From Chthoniobacter flavus Ellin428 (GTDB lineage Bacteria; Verrucomicrobiota; Verrucomicrobiia; Chthoniobacterales; Chthoniobacteraceae), in the NCBI RefSeq assembly GCF_000173075.1, contig NZ_ABVL01000007.1, forward strand, positions 1-64,000: 64,000 nucleotides of DNA, written 5' to 3'. The position numbers were made by a program, and so were the translations under genes. This document shows positions 19,893-29,412 of the stretch, one piece after another (positions within the stretch are counted from its first letter, which is position 1; each line of letters begins with the position of its first letter). A model generated the notes under the pieces. It was not told the DNA's origin, made no database searches, and worked only from the letters and a program-made list of their open reading frames with translations.

Positions 19893-22800
19893 GCACACCT
19901 CCTTCCGCACCAACCATCATCGAGCGCCTCATCGAGACCAGCGCGCGTAACAAGTTCCTCATTTTCATCTTTACCGTCTTCGCGGTGGCCGCGGGTATCC
20001 TTGCGCTGTTGCGCACGCCGCTCGATGCGATTCCCGATCTCAGCGATGTCCAGGTGATCATCTCCACCGATTGGGAGGGGCGCTCACCCGATCTGGTCGA
20101 AGACCAGATCACTTATCCGATTTCCACGAAGTTCATCGCGGCGCCGAAGGTGAAGTTCGTCCGTGGGGAGTCGATGTTCGGGAAGTCATTCATCTACGTC
20201 ATCTTCGAGGATGGGACGGATATTTATTGGGCGCGTTCGCGTGTGCTCGAATACCTCAACTCGGTGCGCGGCTCGCTGCCGGAGGGCGTCAATCCCGTCA
20301 TCGGTCCCGATGCCACCGGCGTCGGCTGGGTCTACGAATACGCGCTGGTCGACGATAGCGGGAAACACAACCTCGCCGAGTTGCGCTCGCTGCAGGACTG
20401 GCATTTGCGCTATGCGTTGGAGTCGGTGAAAGGCGTTGCGGAAGTCGCACCGGTGGGTGGCTTCGTGAAGGAGTATCAGGTCGACCTCGATCCGAATGCG
20501 CTCGTGGCTTACAACATCCCGCTGGCCGACGTGGTGAGCGCGATCAAAGCGAGTAACGGCGATGTCGGTGGAAAGACCTTCGAGGTTGCGACGACCGAGT
20601 ATTACGTGCGCGGCCGCGGCTACATCAAGAGCGTCGCGGATATCGAGAACGTGGTGTTGAAGGTCCAGAACGGCACGCCCGTTTACGTGAAGAACGTCGG
20701 TACGGTACATCTCGGCGCGGACACCCGCCGCGGTGTCGCGGAGCTCGATGGCAAGGGCGAGACCGTCGGCGGTATCGTCGTCATGCGCTACGGCGAGAAT
20801 GCGCTCACGGTCATCGAGGGCGTGAAGAAGAAGCTGCAGGAGCTTCAGGGCTCGCTGCCCGAGGGCGTGCGCGTCGTCCCGACTTACGACCGCAGCGAAT
20901 TGATCCTCAACGCCATCCACACCCTGCGTGAAAAGCTCATCGAGGAAAGCATCGTCGTGGCCTTCGTCTGCATCATCTTCCTCTGGCACGTGCGCTCGGC
21001 GCTGGTGGCGATCATCACCCTGCCGGTGGCGATCATTCTCTCCTTCCTGCCGATGTTCGGTCTCGGCCTCACCTCGAACATCATGTCCCTCGGCGGCATC
21101 GCCATCGCCATCGGTGCGATGGTCGATGCGGCCATCATCATGGTGGAGAACGCTCACAAGGCGCTGGAACATTTTCGCGACGAACAGGGACGCGAACCAG
21201 ATGCCCGCGAACGAGTTAGCGTGATCGTCGGCGCGGCGAAAGCCGTCGGACGCCCGCTCTTCTTTTCGCTGCTGGTCATCACCGTGAGCTTCGTCCCTGT
21301 CTTCTCGCTCACCGCGCAGGAGGGTCGGCTCTTCAAGCCGCTGGCCTACACGAAGACCTTCGCCATGTTCTTCGCCGCGGTGCTCGGCGTCACGCTGGTG
21401 CCCGTCCTCATGCTCCTGCTCATCCGCGGGAAAATCACGCCGGAGGTTCGCAACCCGGTGAACCGATTCCTTATCTGGGCATACCAGCCGTGTGTCGATT
21501 TCGCTCTCCGCTTCCGCTGGCCGCTCATCGGTCGTGACGGCGCTGGTCATGCTGGCCCTTCGGGCTTGGTCCCCGGCGATCAATGCGATCTTGAATAACC
21601 CAATACCATTCTATCGCTGGCCGAAAGGAGTTCATGCCGCCGCTCAATGAGGGCACGATCCTCTACATGCCCACCGCGGTGCCGGGCATGTCCATCACCG
21701 AGGCGACGAAGATCCTGCAGATCCAGGATCGCATGCTGGCGAAAGTGCCCGAAGTGGAGCACGTCTTCGGCAAAGCCGGTCAGGCAGATACGCCCACCGA
21801 TCCCGCGCCGCTCTCGATGTTCGAAACCGTGGTGACGCTCAAGCCACACGATCAATGGCGGCCGGGCATGACATGGGAAAAGCTGCTCGCAGAGATGAAC
21901 GAGAAGATCAAGACGCCCGGCATGGCGAACATCTTCTGGATGCCCATTCAAACACGCACTGAGATGCTCACCACCGGCTTCCGCACCATCCTCGGCGTGA
22001 AAGTCTTCGGGCCGGATCTCAAGGGCATCGAGCAAGTCGCCACCGATATCGAAAAAGCGCTCAGCGATCTCCCGAACACCCGCAGCGTCTTCGCCGAGCG
22101 CACGACCGGCGGCTACTTCCTCGACTTCGACATCAACCGCGAAGCCGCCGCGCGCTACGGCCTGCGGGTGGGCGATGTGAACGACATCATCGAGACGGCG
22201 ATCGGCGGCCAGACCGTGGCCACGACGGTCGAAGGGCGTGAGCGTTATCCCATCAGCGTCCGTTACGCGCGGGATTTCCGCGATAATCTCGATGCGCTCA
22301 AGCGGGTGCTGGTGCCGACGCCGTCGGTGGGAATGGGGGCAGGGGAGATCGCCGCGGATGCGAGTTCCTCAACTCCGGCCACCGCTCGCCAGCTCACCCA
22401 CGTCCCCCTGTCCCTGCTTACGGACATCCACTACCGCACCGGCCCGCCGTCAATCCGCAACGAAAACGGCCAGCTCGTCGGCTTCGTCTTCGTCGACATC
22501 ACGAACAGCGACATCGACGGTTATGTGCGTGCCGCCAGCCAGCGCATTAATGAGCGGGTGAAATTTCCGCCGGGCTACTACCTCCAGTGGGCCGGGCAAT
22601 TTGAATACATGAAGGCAGCGGAAGCGCGGCTCAAGGTGGTCGTGCCCTTCACGCTGCTCATTATCTTCGTGCTCATCTATATGAATACGAAGTCCGTGGC
22701 GAAGACGGTCATCGTGTTGCTGGCCGTGCCGTTCTCGCTCGTGGGCGCGTTCTGGTTTCTCTACCTCCTCGGTTATAACATGAGCGTCGCCGTGTGGGTG

Positions 22801-23172
22801 GGGCTCATTGCGCTCGCCGGGCTCGATGCGGAAACGGGCGTCGTCATGCTCCTCTACCTTGACCATGCCTGGGAGAAATTCCGCGCCGCCGGCCGCATGA
22901 ACTCGCTTTCCGACCTCCATGCGGCGGTCAAAGAAGGCGCCGTCCAGCGCATCCGCCCCAAGATCATGACCGTCTGCGCCATCCTCTTCGGCCTCTTGCC
23001 GATCATGTGGTCGCCCACCACCCAGGCCGGCGCGGACGTCATGAAACGCATCGCCGCCCCGATGATCGGTGGCGTCGTCACCAGCGCCATCCTCGAACTG
23101 CTGATCTACCCGGTGATCTTCGTCCTGTGGAAGAAGCGATCGCTTCCGGCGATTGCCCGCGGCAGTGAATAA
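19889..23172 (+). pseudogene. cusA: CusA-like Cu/Ag RND efflux pump, two frameshifts
   Basis: A heavy-metal RND permease of about 1090 residues. The TM4 motif MVDAAIIMVENAHKALEHF is the copper/silver (HME4) type, not the divalent-metal CzcA type. Translation runs cleanly from 19889 to about 21529. It then needs one base removed (cggtcg at 21529-21533) to read LIVVTALVMLALRAWS, and a second removed from aaa at about 21624 to read PKEFMPPLNEGTILYMPTAVP, after which it is open to 23172. Both shifts are single-base insertions 95 bp apart, between the two RND halves. The rest is intact (QRIRPKIMTVCAILFGLLPI). If real, the pump would be dead; more likely the sequence is wrong. Confidence 0.88.
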
Positions 23173-23188
23173 CCAAAGAATTTTTTAA

Positions 23189-23216
23189 ACGCAGAGGCCG
23201 CAGAGACGCAGAGAAG
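23189..23216. repeat. Short cgcagag direct repeat
   Basis: Three close copies of cgcagag (acgcagaggccgcagagacgcagagaag) lie just after the cusA stop. Such runs are common between genes in many environmental bacteria. The remaining bases to 23425 hold no gene that I can support. Confidence 0.4.
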
Positions 23217-23425
23217 AAGTGGAGAGGGGCTGGATTAAAAAGCCGCGCTGGATGCGAATAGGAAAACGTATTTCATCGTTCTCCGCGTGACCGCCCGCAT
23301 GGAAGCATGGATTGCCCCGCGAGCAACAACACCGTCTTTGTCCCGCACGAAGAGGAGGCAGAACCCAAAGAAACGTGAGTTCCGCCCCGATCTCTGGTCT
23401 ACTGACATCACCTTCCCATAATACC

Positions 23426-23983
23426 ATGAGCACACCCGCCGCCGAAACGAACACCACCGGATCCTCCACGAACGCGAAGCCGCACAATCACCATTTCCGC
23501 TTTCATCTTCCGCACGTCCATCTCCACTCCGCCTTCGGTGACGATTGGTTTGCGCTGAAAGCAGAGTCCTTCGCCCGCTTCTTCGGCACGCCACTCTTCC
23601 TCGTCGTGCAAACCATCCTCGTCGCCGCGTGGATGTTGGTGAACATCCTCGGTTGGACGAAATTCGACGTCTATCCCTTCATCCTCCTGAACCTCGCCTT
23701 CAGTCTCCAGGCCGCCTACGCCGCACCGCTCATCCTGCTCGCCCAGACGCGCCAGGCCGACCGCGACAAAGTCCACGCCGAAGCCGACGCCAGGCACCGC
23801 GAAGACCTCGCCACCGCCGCGGCGGAGCGCCAGGAACTCGCCCACCAGCAGATGAAAACCCTTACCGATCTGATGGAGCAGAACACCAAGCTCACCGAGC
23901 TCACCACCCAACTCAGCCAGCGCATCGAATCCCTCACGCTGGAACTGCACAACAAGATCCTCGCTGGGCAGGCGAAGGCGTAA
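23426..23983 (+). CDS. DUF1003 family membrane protein
   Basis: A 185-residue inner-membrane protein of the DUF1003 family (PF06210). The His-rich leader (HNHHFRFHLPHVHLHS) is followed by the family core: FARFFGTPLFLVVQTILVAA, the W...DVYPFILLNLAFSLQAAYA segment containing the second transmembrane helix, then ILLAQTRQADRDK. The C-terminal half is a long coiled coil (EADARHREDLATAAAERQELA onward) that would project into the cytoplasm. The start at 23426 avoids a poor Arg-rich leader. DUF1003 function is unknown. It is separated from cusA by 253 bp and looks independent. Confidence 0.85.
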   Translation: MSTPAAETNTTGSSTNAKPHNHHFRFHLPHVHLHSAFGDDWFALKAESFARFFGTPLFLVVQTILVAAWMLVNILGWTKFDVYPFILLNLAFSLQAAYAAPLILLAQTRQADRDKVHAEADARHREDLATAAAERQELAHQQMKTLTDLMEQNTKLTELTTQLSQRIESLTLELHNKILAGQAKA

Positions 23984-24071
23984 CGGCAGCATTTTCCTGG
24001 TTCGGGCCGTTGGTGCGCCGGATGTATGCGTTCAGAAGTGCTTCCGCTGCGCTTTCTTCATTTTGCACCAT

Positions 24072-24254
24072 TCAGTCGCGTTCTTCCGTCGCGCGGACGA
24101 TGGCCAGGCGCCGCCGCAACTCGGGATCATCCTTGCCAACGCGCAGGGCGGAGAGTTCCAGAACGTCGCCCATCCGCTCACCGCGCGTGCGCCGCCTGGC
24201 CCGCAGCACTTTTTCGCGATAAAGCCCGTCGATCAGCGGTTGCTGCGGATTCAT
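24072..24254 (-). CDS. Small hypothetical protein of a phylum-typical family
   Basis: A 60-residue soluble protein (LIDGLYREKVLRARRRTRGERM, later DDPELRRRLAIVR). The layout, DxLYREKVxxAR..., a conserved Leu-rich helix, and a C-terminal RRRLAIVRxxE, resembles small proteins common in Planctomycetes and Verrucomicrobia that often sit beside toxin-antitoxin or nuclease genes. This copy is shorter than the members I recall, by perhaps 25-40 residues in the middle. It follows the VapB-like antitoxin gene on the same strand. Confidence 0.5.
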   Translation of the reverse strand: MNPQQPLIDGLYREKVLRARRRTRGERMGDVLELSALRVGKDDPELRRRLAIVRATEERD

Positions 24255-24263
24255 GAAGAGAAG

Positions 24264-24320
24264 CTACTGGATGCGGCGCCGGGTGGCACTCGGAAAATGG
24301 CTGAGCACGTTCGCGTCGAT
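24264..24320 (-). pseudogene. Possible VapC toxin remnant
   Basis: Immediately downstream of the VapB-like gene, the minus strand reads IDANVLSHFPSATRRRIQ and then a stop. IDANVL is the start of a PIN-domain VapC toxin, where this Asp is catalytic. There is no start codon in frame and only 18 codons remain, so this seems to be the stump of a deleted toxin gene. It is too short to be sure. Confidence 0.3.
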
Positions 24321-24328
24321 CCTTGCGA

Positions 24329-24571
24329 TTATCCGAGATCCATTCCTTCGGCGAGTTTTCGCACCAACTCGGACGTGACGACTCGACCGTCTGCAGAAAT
24401 GACTTCGAAGCCATTGATCATGCGAGAAATGCGGGCCTTGGACTTGCCGCGTTTAAGCAGCGCCGCGCGGGCAAGATCGGAAATCACGTGGCCAACGCTA
24501 CGTTTGGTTCGAGCCGAGATTTCCTTGGCCGCGGCCAGCACGTCAGAGTCGATGTCGAGCGTGGTTCGCAT
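24329..24571 (-). CDS. vapB: VapB-type antitoxin (ribbon-helix-helix)
   Basis: An 80-residue DNA-binding antitoxin. It starts MRTTLDIDSDVLAAAKEISA followed by RTKRSVGHVISDLAR, the ribbon-helix-helix signature of VapB/CopG-like antitoxins. The C-terminal half (GFEVISADGRVVTSELVRKL) is the toxin-wrapping tail. Normally a vapC gene would follow directly, overlapping the stop; here only a short IDANVL stump is found at 24264-24320. An ATG three codons earlier (24580) is a less likely start. Confidence 0.75.
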   Translation of the reverse strand: MRTTLDIDSDVLAAAKEISARTKRSVGHVISDLARAALLKRGKSKARISRMINGFEVISADGRVVTSELVRKLAEGMDLG

Positions 24572-24636
24572 CCAAAGCAATATAAGGACATCTGATGCGA
24601 GGGTGATGCAATGAAATCCTCAAATCCCTGTTTTTG

Positions 24637-24716
24637 AATATCCAACATCGGAAACCCGACATCCCATGATCGGAACCCGCCCCCGCTCTTCGCTTGCGTC
24701 ATTGGATGTTGGATGT
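24637..24716. repeat. Degenerate heptanucleotide repeats upstream of tig
   Basis: From 24637 the sequence falls into 7-base units (gaatatc, caacatc, ggaaacc, cgacatc, ccatgat, cggaacc). After a break, ttggatg repeats twice at 24703-24716. The first and last parts are roughly inverted (atatccaacat against atgttggat). It fills much of the 285 bases between vapB and the trigger factor gene. Confidence 0.45.
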
Positions 24717-24856
24717 TTTCTCCCTCTCCCACCCCCCGCCAGCCATCCCAATCTCCATCCCCCGGGGCATCTTTTTTCACCCCCTACGAATTCCCCTTTG
24801 CATTTCCCAGCCAGCCGCTATCTTTCCCGCCCCTTTTCCGAACCCCTGTCTCTTAT

Positions 24857-26197
24857 ATGAACGTCGCCGTCGAAACCCTGCCAAATTGTATCACCACCCT
24901 CAAAGTGGAAGTGGAACCTGCCAAAGTCGCCAAGGTGTGGGACGAAGTCGCCGGCTCTTATACGAAGTTCGCCCGCATCCCGGGCTATCGTGCCGGCAAG
25001 GCCCCGAAGGCGATCATCGAAAAGAAATTCCAAAAGGAAATCCGTGAAGAGCTCGAGAAGAAGCTCCTCTCGGAGGCTTGCAAGGAAGCCATCCAGGAGA
25101 AGGGCATCAAGGTGCTTTCGCTGACCCAGGTCGACGACATCGAAATCGGTGAAGACAAGACGATGAAGTTCACGGCCACGCTCATCACCCGGCCGGATTT
25201 CCAGTTGCCCGTCTACAAGGGCATCATCGTCCCGCTCAAGTCGACCGACGTGACGGATGAGGAAGTGGAGAATTCGCTGAACGAGCTGCGTGAGCAGGCT
25301 GCGGACTTCGTGGACGTGACCGAAGATCGCGGGGCGCAAATGGAAGACTTCGTGGTCATCGACTACACCGGCACCATCGACGGCGCGCCGGTGAGCGACA
25401 AATTCCCGAAGGCCGGCCAGCCGTTGTCCGGCAATAGTGATTTCTGGATCCACATGGTCCACGAGGCCTTTTTCCCGGGCTTCTCCGAGGCGCTGGTTGG
25501 CGCCAAAGTGGGCGAGACCCGCAAGTTTGACATCGAAGTGCCGGCGGAATTCCCGGTCGAAGGGCTCCCGGGCCAGAAGATCCAGTACGAAGTCACCATC
25601 AAGGGCATCAAGCAGAAGACCCTGCCGGCGCTGGACGACGCCTTTGCTGATACCATCGTGAAGGGCAAGACCCTCGACGAGCTGAAGAAGGTGGCGAAGG
25701 AAGAGATCGGCCGCCAGAAGGGCGCCGAAGCCGAAGCCACGAAGCGCAACGAGATCATGCGTCATCTGCTCGCGCAGGTGGAGTGCGAACTCCCGGTCGA
25801 CATGGTGCGCACGGAGACCCGCCGCATCCTCGCCGACATCGTGCGTGAAAATCAGGCGCGCGGCGTGACCGAAGACGTGCTGAAGCAGAACGAACAGGAA
25901 ATCCTTGGCAGCGCGGCGCAGAATGCGCGCGACCGCCTGAAGGGCACCTTCGTGCTGCTCAAGATCGCCGAGGCGGAGAACATCAAGCCGACGCAACAGG
26001 AATTCGACCAGCGGATCGCCTACCTCGCGGCGCGTTATGACATGAAGCCGGACAAGCTCATCAAGAAGCTCGACGAGCGCAATGCCATCGACCAGATCCT
26101 GGAAGAGGTGCTGACCAGCAAGGTTCTTGATTTCCTTGCGGCCAACGCTAGCGTTTCCACCATCCCTGCGGTGGTAGAAACTCCGGCGCAGAGCTAA
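24857..26197 (+). CDS. tig: Trigger factor
   Basis: The ribosome-associated chaperone and peptidyl-prolyl isomerase, 446 residues, normal length. The ribosome-binding N-terminal domain carries [20 protein letters not shown], close to the GFRxGKxP signature loop. The central FKBP-like PPIase domain (about 155-245) includes [14 protein letters not shown] and [20 protein letters not shown]. The C-terminal chaperone arms fill the rest. The open frame reaches further upstream, but ATG 24857 matches the family start ([19 protein letters not shown]). It heads the tig-clpP-clpX array, with clpP nine bases after its stop. Confidence 0.96.
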   Translation: MNVAVETLPNCITTLKVEVEPAKVAKVWDEVAGSYTKFARIPGYRAGKAPKAIIEKKFQKEIREELEKKLLSEACKEAIQEKGIKVLSLTQVDDIEIGEDKTMKFTATLITRPDFQLPVYKGIIVPLKSTDVTDEEVENSLNELREQAADFVDVTEDRGAQMEDFVVIDYTGTIDGAPVSDKFPKAGQPLSGNSDFWIHMVHEAFFPGFSEALVGAKVGETRKFDIEVPAEFPVEGLPGQKIQYEVTIKGIKQKTLPALDDAFADTIVKGKTLDELKKVAKEEIGRQKGAEAEATKRNEIMRHLLAQVECELPVDMVRTETRRILADIVRENQARGVTEDVLKQNEQEILGSAAQNARDRLKGTFVLLKIAEAENIKPTQQEFDQRIAYLAARYDMKPDKLIKKLDERNAIDQILEEVLTSKVLDFLAANASVSTIPAVVETPAQS

Positions 26198-26205
26198 AGT
26201 CCTCT

Positions 26206-26892
26206 ATGATCATCCAACCCGACCGTCGTATCGTTGCTCCTCAGAGTAATTACTATGTCCCTTATGTCGTCGAACAGACGGGACGCGGCGAACGCAGCTA
26301 CGACATCTATTCGCGGCTCCTGAAGGACCGCATCATCTTCCTCGGCACCGCCATCGACGATGGCGTGGCCAATTCAATCATCGCCCAGCTTCTCTTCCTC
26401 CAGATGGAGGACGGCAAGAAGGACATCAACATCTACATCAACTCGCCCGGTGGCAGCGTGACCGCTGGCCTGGCGATTTATGACACGATGCAGTTCCTGA
26501 CCTGCGACGTGAATACCTACTGCATCGGCATGGCGGCCTCCATGGGCGCGGTGTTGCTCGCGGCGGGGACCAAGGGCAAGCGTTATGCGCTGCCGAACTC
26601 GGACATCATGATCCACCAGGTAAGCGGCGGCGCCCAAGGCACGGCCAGCGACGTGGAGCGGACGGTCGAGTTCATGTTCAAGCTCAAGAAACGGCTCATT
26701 CACATCCTCGCCAAGCACACGGGCAAGACCGATGAGCAGGTGAAGACCGACTCTGACCGCGATTACTACATGAGTGCGGACGAAGCCAAGGCCTACGGTC
26801 TGGTGGACGAAGTCGTGAAGTCACGTAAGGACATCGCGCTCCCGGCAGGCACGGAAGCTGCACCCGTTCTGCCCGAAGCCCCTGTAGCCTAA
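26206..26892 (+). CDS. clpP: ATP-dependent Clp protease proteolytic subunit
   Basis: The serine peptidase barrel of the Clp protease, 228 residues. The triad is visible: Ser112 in [12 protein letters not shown], His137 in [12 protein letters not shown], and Asp186 in [12 protein letters not shown]. The oligomer and ribbon features ([16 protein letters not shown]) are standard. The C-terminus is about 20 residues longer than typical and Ala/Pro-rich. It lies between tig and clpX, the usual order, and partners with ClpX to degrade tagged or misfolded proteins. Confidence 0.97.
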   Translation: MIIQPDRRIVAPQSNYYVPYVVEQTGRGERSYDIYSRLLKDRIIFLGTAIDDGVANSIIAQLLFLQMEDGKKDINIYINSPGGSVTAGLAIYDTMQFLTCDVNTYCIGMAASMGAVLLAAGTKGKRYALPNSDIMIHQVSGGAQGTASDVERTVEFMFKLKKRLIHILAKHTGKTDEQVKTDSDRDYYMSADEAKAYGLVDEVVKSRKDIALPAGTEAAPVLPEAPVA

Positions 26893-26916
26893 TCCCCGAC
26901 CTTCTCTCTGTAATCC

Positions 26917-28203
26917 ATGGCCCGTGCGAACAACCTCACCATGTGCAGCTTCTGCGGCAAGAGCCACGCCGAAGTGCGCAAGCTCATTGCCGGTCCAGGC
27001 GTCTACATTTGTGACTCCTGTATCAATGTCTGCAAAGGCATTCTGGACAAGGAGCTGAACGAGGACGCGCGCAAGAATTCGACCACCCTGCGGGTGCCGA
27101 AGCCGATGGAAATCCGCCGGCAGCTCGATCAATTTGTGATCGGCCAGGAGCGGGCGAAGAAAGTGCTGAGCGTGGCGGTGCACAACCACTACAAGCGCAT
27201 CCTGCACAATCAATCCCTCGGCAGCGGTAACGCCGTGCAGCAGATGGACCCGCTGGGCGACGTGGAGATCGAGAAGAGCAACGTGCTCCTCATCGGCCCG
27301 ACCGGCAGTGGCAAGACGCTGCTCGCTCGCACGCTGGCCCGCATCATCGACGTGCCGTTCTGCATTGCGGATGCGACGACGCTCACTGAAGCCGGTTATG
27401 TCGGCGAGGACGTGGAGAACATCATCCTGCGTCTGCTCCAGGCTTCCGATTACGACGTGAAGCGCGCCGAAATCGGCATCGTTTACATTGACGAAATCGA
27501 CAAGATCGGCCGCAAGACGGACAACGTTTCCATCACGCGTGACGTGAGCGGTGAAGGCGTGCAGCAGGCGCTTCTCAAGATTCTCGAAGGGACGACTTGC
27601 AACGTGCCGCCGCAAGGGGGCCGCAAGCATCCGCACCAGGAATACATTCAGGTCTCGACGGAGAAGATTCTCTTCATCTGCGGTGGCGCCTTTGTCGGTC
27701 TCGAGAAGATGATCCAGAAGCGCATGGGCAAGAAAGTTCTCGGCTTCGGCGTTTCGGCGCACGAAGCGGTGGAGGCCGAGGTGCCCGCCAGCGAAGCGAT
27801 CCGTTTCACCGAGCCGGAAGATCTGCTCAGCTTCGGCATGATTCCCGAATTCGTCGGCCGTCTGCCGGTGATCACCGCGCTCGATCAGCTCACGGAAGAT
27901 GAGTTGGTGATGATCCTCACCGACACCAAGAACGCGATGATCAAGCAGTTCACCAAGCTGCTGTCGCTGGAGGGCGTGAGCCTGAATGTGACCAAGGACG
28001 CCCTGCGCGCCCTGGCCACCGAGGCCGCCAAGAAAGGCACCGGCGCCCGCGCCCTGCGCAGCATGCTCGAGCGCATCATGCTCGACATCATGTATGATGT
28101 GCCGAGCCGCGACGACATCGCCGAGGTGACCATCAATCGCGCGGTCGTCGAAGGCAAAAAGCAGCCGCTCATCCGCCGCAAGCAGGACAAGGACGCAGCG
28201 TAA
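26917..28203 (+). CDS. clpX: ATP-dependent Clp protease ATP-binding subunit ClpX
   Basis: The AAA+ unfoldase that feeds ClpP, 428 residues. The N-terminal zinc domain has CSFCGKS and CDSCINVC (four Cys). Walker A is GPTGSGKT, Walker [14 protein letters not shown], and sensor/Arg-finger blocks follow ([14 protein letters not shown]). The IGF-type loop that docks on ClpP is harder to place, although the segment around [13 protein letters not shown] fits. It starts 24 bp after clpP. Nothing unusual is seen. Confidence 0.97.
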   Translation: MARANNLTMCSFCGKSHAEVRKLIAGPGVYICDSCINVCKGILDKELNEDARKNSTTLRVPKPMEIRRQLDQFVIGQERAKKVLSVAVHNHYKRILHNQSLGSGNAVQQMDPLGDVEIEKSNVLLIGPTGSGKTLLARTLARIIDVPFCIADATTLTEAGYVGEDVENIILRLLQASDYDVKRAEIGIVYIDEIDKIGRKTDNVSITRDVSGEGVQQALLKILEGTTCNVPPQGGRKHPHQEYIQVSTEKILFICGGAFVGLEKMIQKRMGKKVLGFGVSAHEAVEAEVPASEAIRFTEPEDLLSFGMIPEFVGRLPVITALDQLTEDELVMILTDTKNAMIKQFTKLLSLEGVSLNVTKDALRALATEAAKKGTGARALRSMLERIMLDIMYDVPSRDDIAEVTINRAVVEGKKQPLIRRKQDKDAA

Positions 28204-28267
28204 GCTGGATTCCCGGAGAGCTTGGAATTCGAGCCCTGGCTGCGGTCAGCAACCAAGCTAAGAAGGC

Positions 28268-28426
28268 GTGAACATCAATCGGGTTCAGATAGCAGTTTTG
28301 GTGTTTTTCGCCTGCTATGTAAGTAGCGTAGTAACAAAACGGGACCACGTTGTTAATATTCAGGACATCGCAGGTTGCGCGATTTTCGGATTTTTCTTTT
28401 ACGCGACGAGGAGCAAGAAAACCTAA
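28268..28426 (+). CDS. Possible 52-residue two-span membrane protein
   Basis: An open frame beginning GTG at 28268 and ending TAA at 28426. It encodes two hydrophobic helices, VQIAVLVFFACYVSSVV and IAGCAIFGFFFYATR, joined by a charged turn (TKRDHVVNIQD) and followed by a basic tail (SKKT). The positive-inside pattern is good for a membrane protein. The upstream aagaagg is a fair ribosome site but close to the GTG. It lies in an otherwise gene-free 548 bp after clpX. Confidence 0.4.
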   Translation: MNINRVQIAVLVFFACYVSSVVTKRDHVVNIQDIAGCAIFGFFFYATRSKKT

Positions 28427-28480
28427 ACCGGATTTGGAGAACACTACCATTCTGGGACGGTTGTACGGCGCCTTATCTTG

Positions 28481-28733
28481 GAGACTATGAAATAAATCCG
28501 TCTCCTTTCGCGTGTCATTCTGAGCGGAGCGCCCCGGTGGTAAGGTGGCGGGGCGCGGAGTCGAAGAACCCCGTCGCTTCCACCAGTGATTGTTTCTGGT
28601 AAAGCGACGGGGTTTGCCCCGCAGTCCCATAGGCGTCTCGCAGACTCGGCTTTCGACTACGTTCCAGTCGTTCCACTCCTTCCACTCCGCTCAGAATGAC
28701 ACGCAAGGAGGGGCGCGAATATTTCACAGTCTC
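28481..28733. repeat. 253-bp inverted-repeat element after clpX
   Basis: The two ends are imperfect inverted repeats of about 48 bases. The inner 20 are perfect: gcgtgtcattctgagcggag at 28510-28529 and its complement at 28685-28704. The outer parts (gagactatgaaataaat against atatttcacagtctc) also pair. Inside is a second hairpin around 28568-28612 (accccgtcgctt ... aagcgacggggt). It encodes nothing and lies between convergent clpX and the Uma2 gene, so it may end both transcripts. It looks like a non-autonomous mobile or REP-type element. Confidence 0.6.
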
Positions 28734-28751
28734 TTAGAGGCGGCGAATCAA

Positions 28752-29321
28752 TCAAAGGCCGGTGCCTTCGTAAATTTCGGCGACACTCAGCGAGCAGCCC
28801 GCGCTTGCGAACTCGAGCAAGGCGTCCGGAGCGGTCAGCACCTCTGGAGCCCACTGACCCTTGCGCTGACGCCACACGGTGACCTCACGGCATTCGGGAT
28901 CGACGAGCACATAGGCTTCCAACACGGGAATGGTCAGGTACGCCATGCGCTTTTCGCCCGTGTCGATGCGTGCCGTCGAGTCGGACAGGACTTCGAAGAT
29001 GACTGTGGGCTCCTCGATCATCAGCGCTTCAGCGTTCACAGGACCGCAATAGATCATGGCATCAGGATAGTAGAAGCGGAGATCCTGGCCTCGCTTAACC
29101 TGGACCAACAGATCGGAGCCATAAACGTGGCAGGGATGACCGCGAAGTCGGCCGTGCAGGGTTCCTAGAATGTTCGTGGCAAGCCCATTGTGCCGCATGG
29201 TTCCGCCAGCCATGGCATACACGATGCCATTGAGATACTCATGTTTTCCATTGGAGATTGCTTCCCCGGCGAGATATTCGTCGGCCGAAACCAGAGGGGC
29301 ATGGTGCACGGCAGTGCTCAT
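28752..29321 (-). CDS. Uma2 family (DUF820) endonuclease-like protein
   Basis: A 189-residue protein of the Uma2 family, which has a PD-(D/E)xK restriction-endonuclease-like core. The start (APLVSADEYLAGEAISNGKHEYLNG) is the family opening, with the conserved HEYLNG. Core blocks follow: FYYPDAMIYCG (the PD), PTVIFEVLSDSTARIDTGEK (E...S.ST...D...K), and YVLVDPECREVTVWRQ. Members are very numerous in cyanobacteria and some PVC bacteria, often near transposons; their role is unknown. It is divergent from the tail-specific protease gene. Confidence 0.88.
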   Translation of the reverse strand: MSTAVHHAPLVSADEYLAGEAISNGKHEYLNGIVYAMAGGTMRHNGLATNILGTLHGRLRGHPCHVYGSDLLVQVKRGQDLRFYYPDAMIYCGPVNAEALMIEEPTVIFEVLSDSTARIDTGEKRMAYLTIPVLEAYVLVDPECREVTVWRQRKGQWAPEVLTAPDALLEFASAGCSLSVAEIYEGTGL

Positions 29322-29412
29322 GGGCGCAGGCTACGGTATTGCCGTAGCCTGTCAAACAACGGCGGCCCTCTCTCACATGGACAAGGCCGCAGCCCGTGCT
29401 AGCTTTCCGGCC

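Noticed and set aside
21500..21640. Natural two-gene split of cusA
   Set aside because: The second half has no own promoter or ribosome site and the middle frame carries expected sequence, so insertions explain it better.
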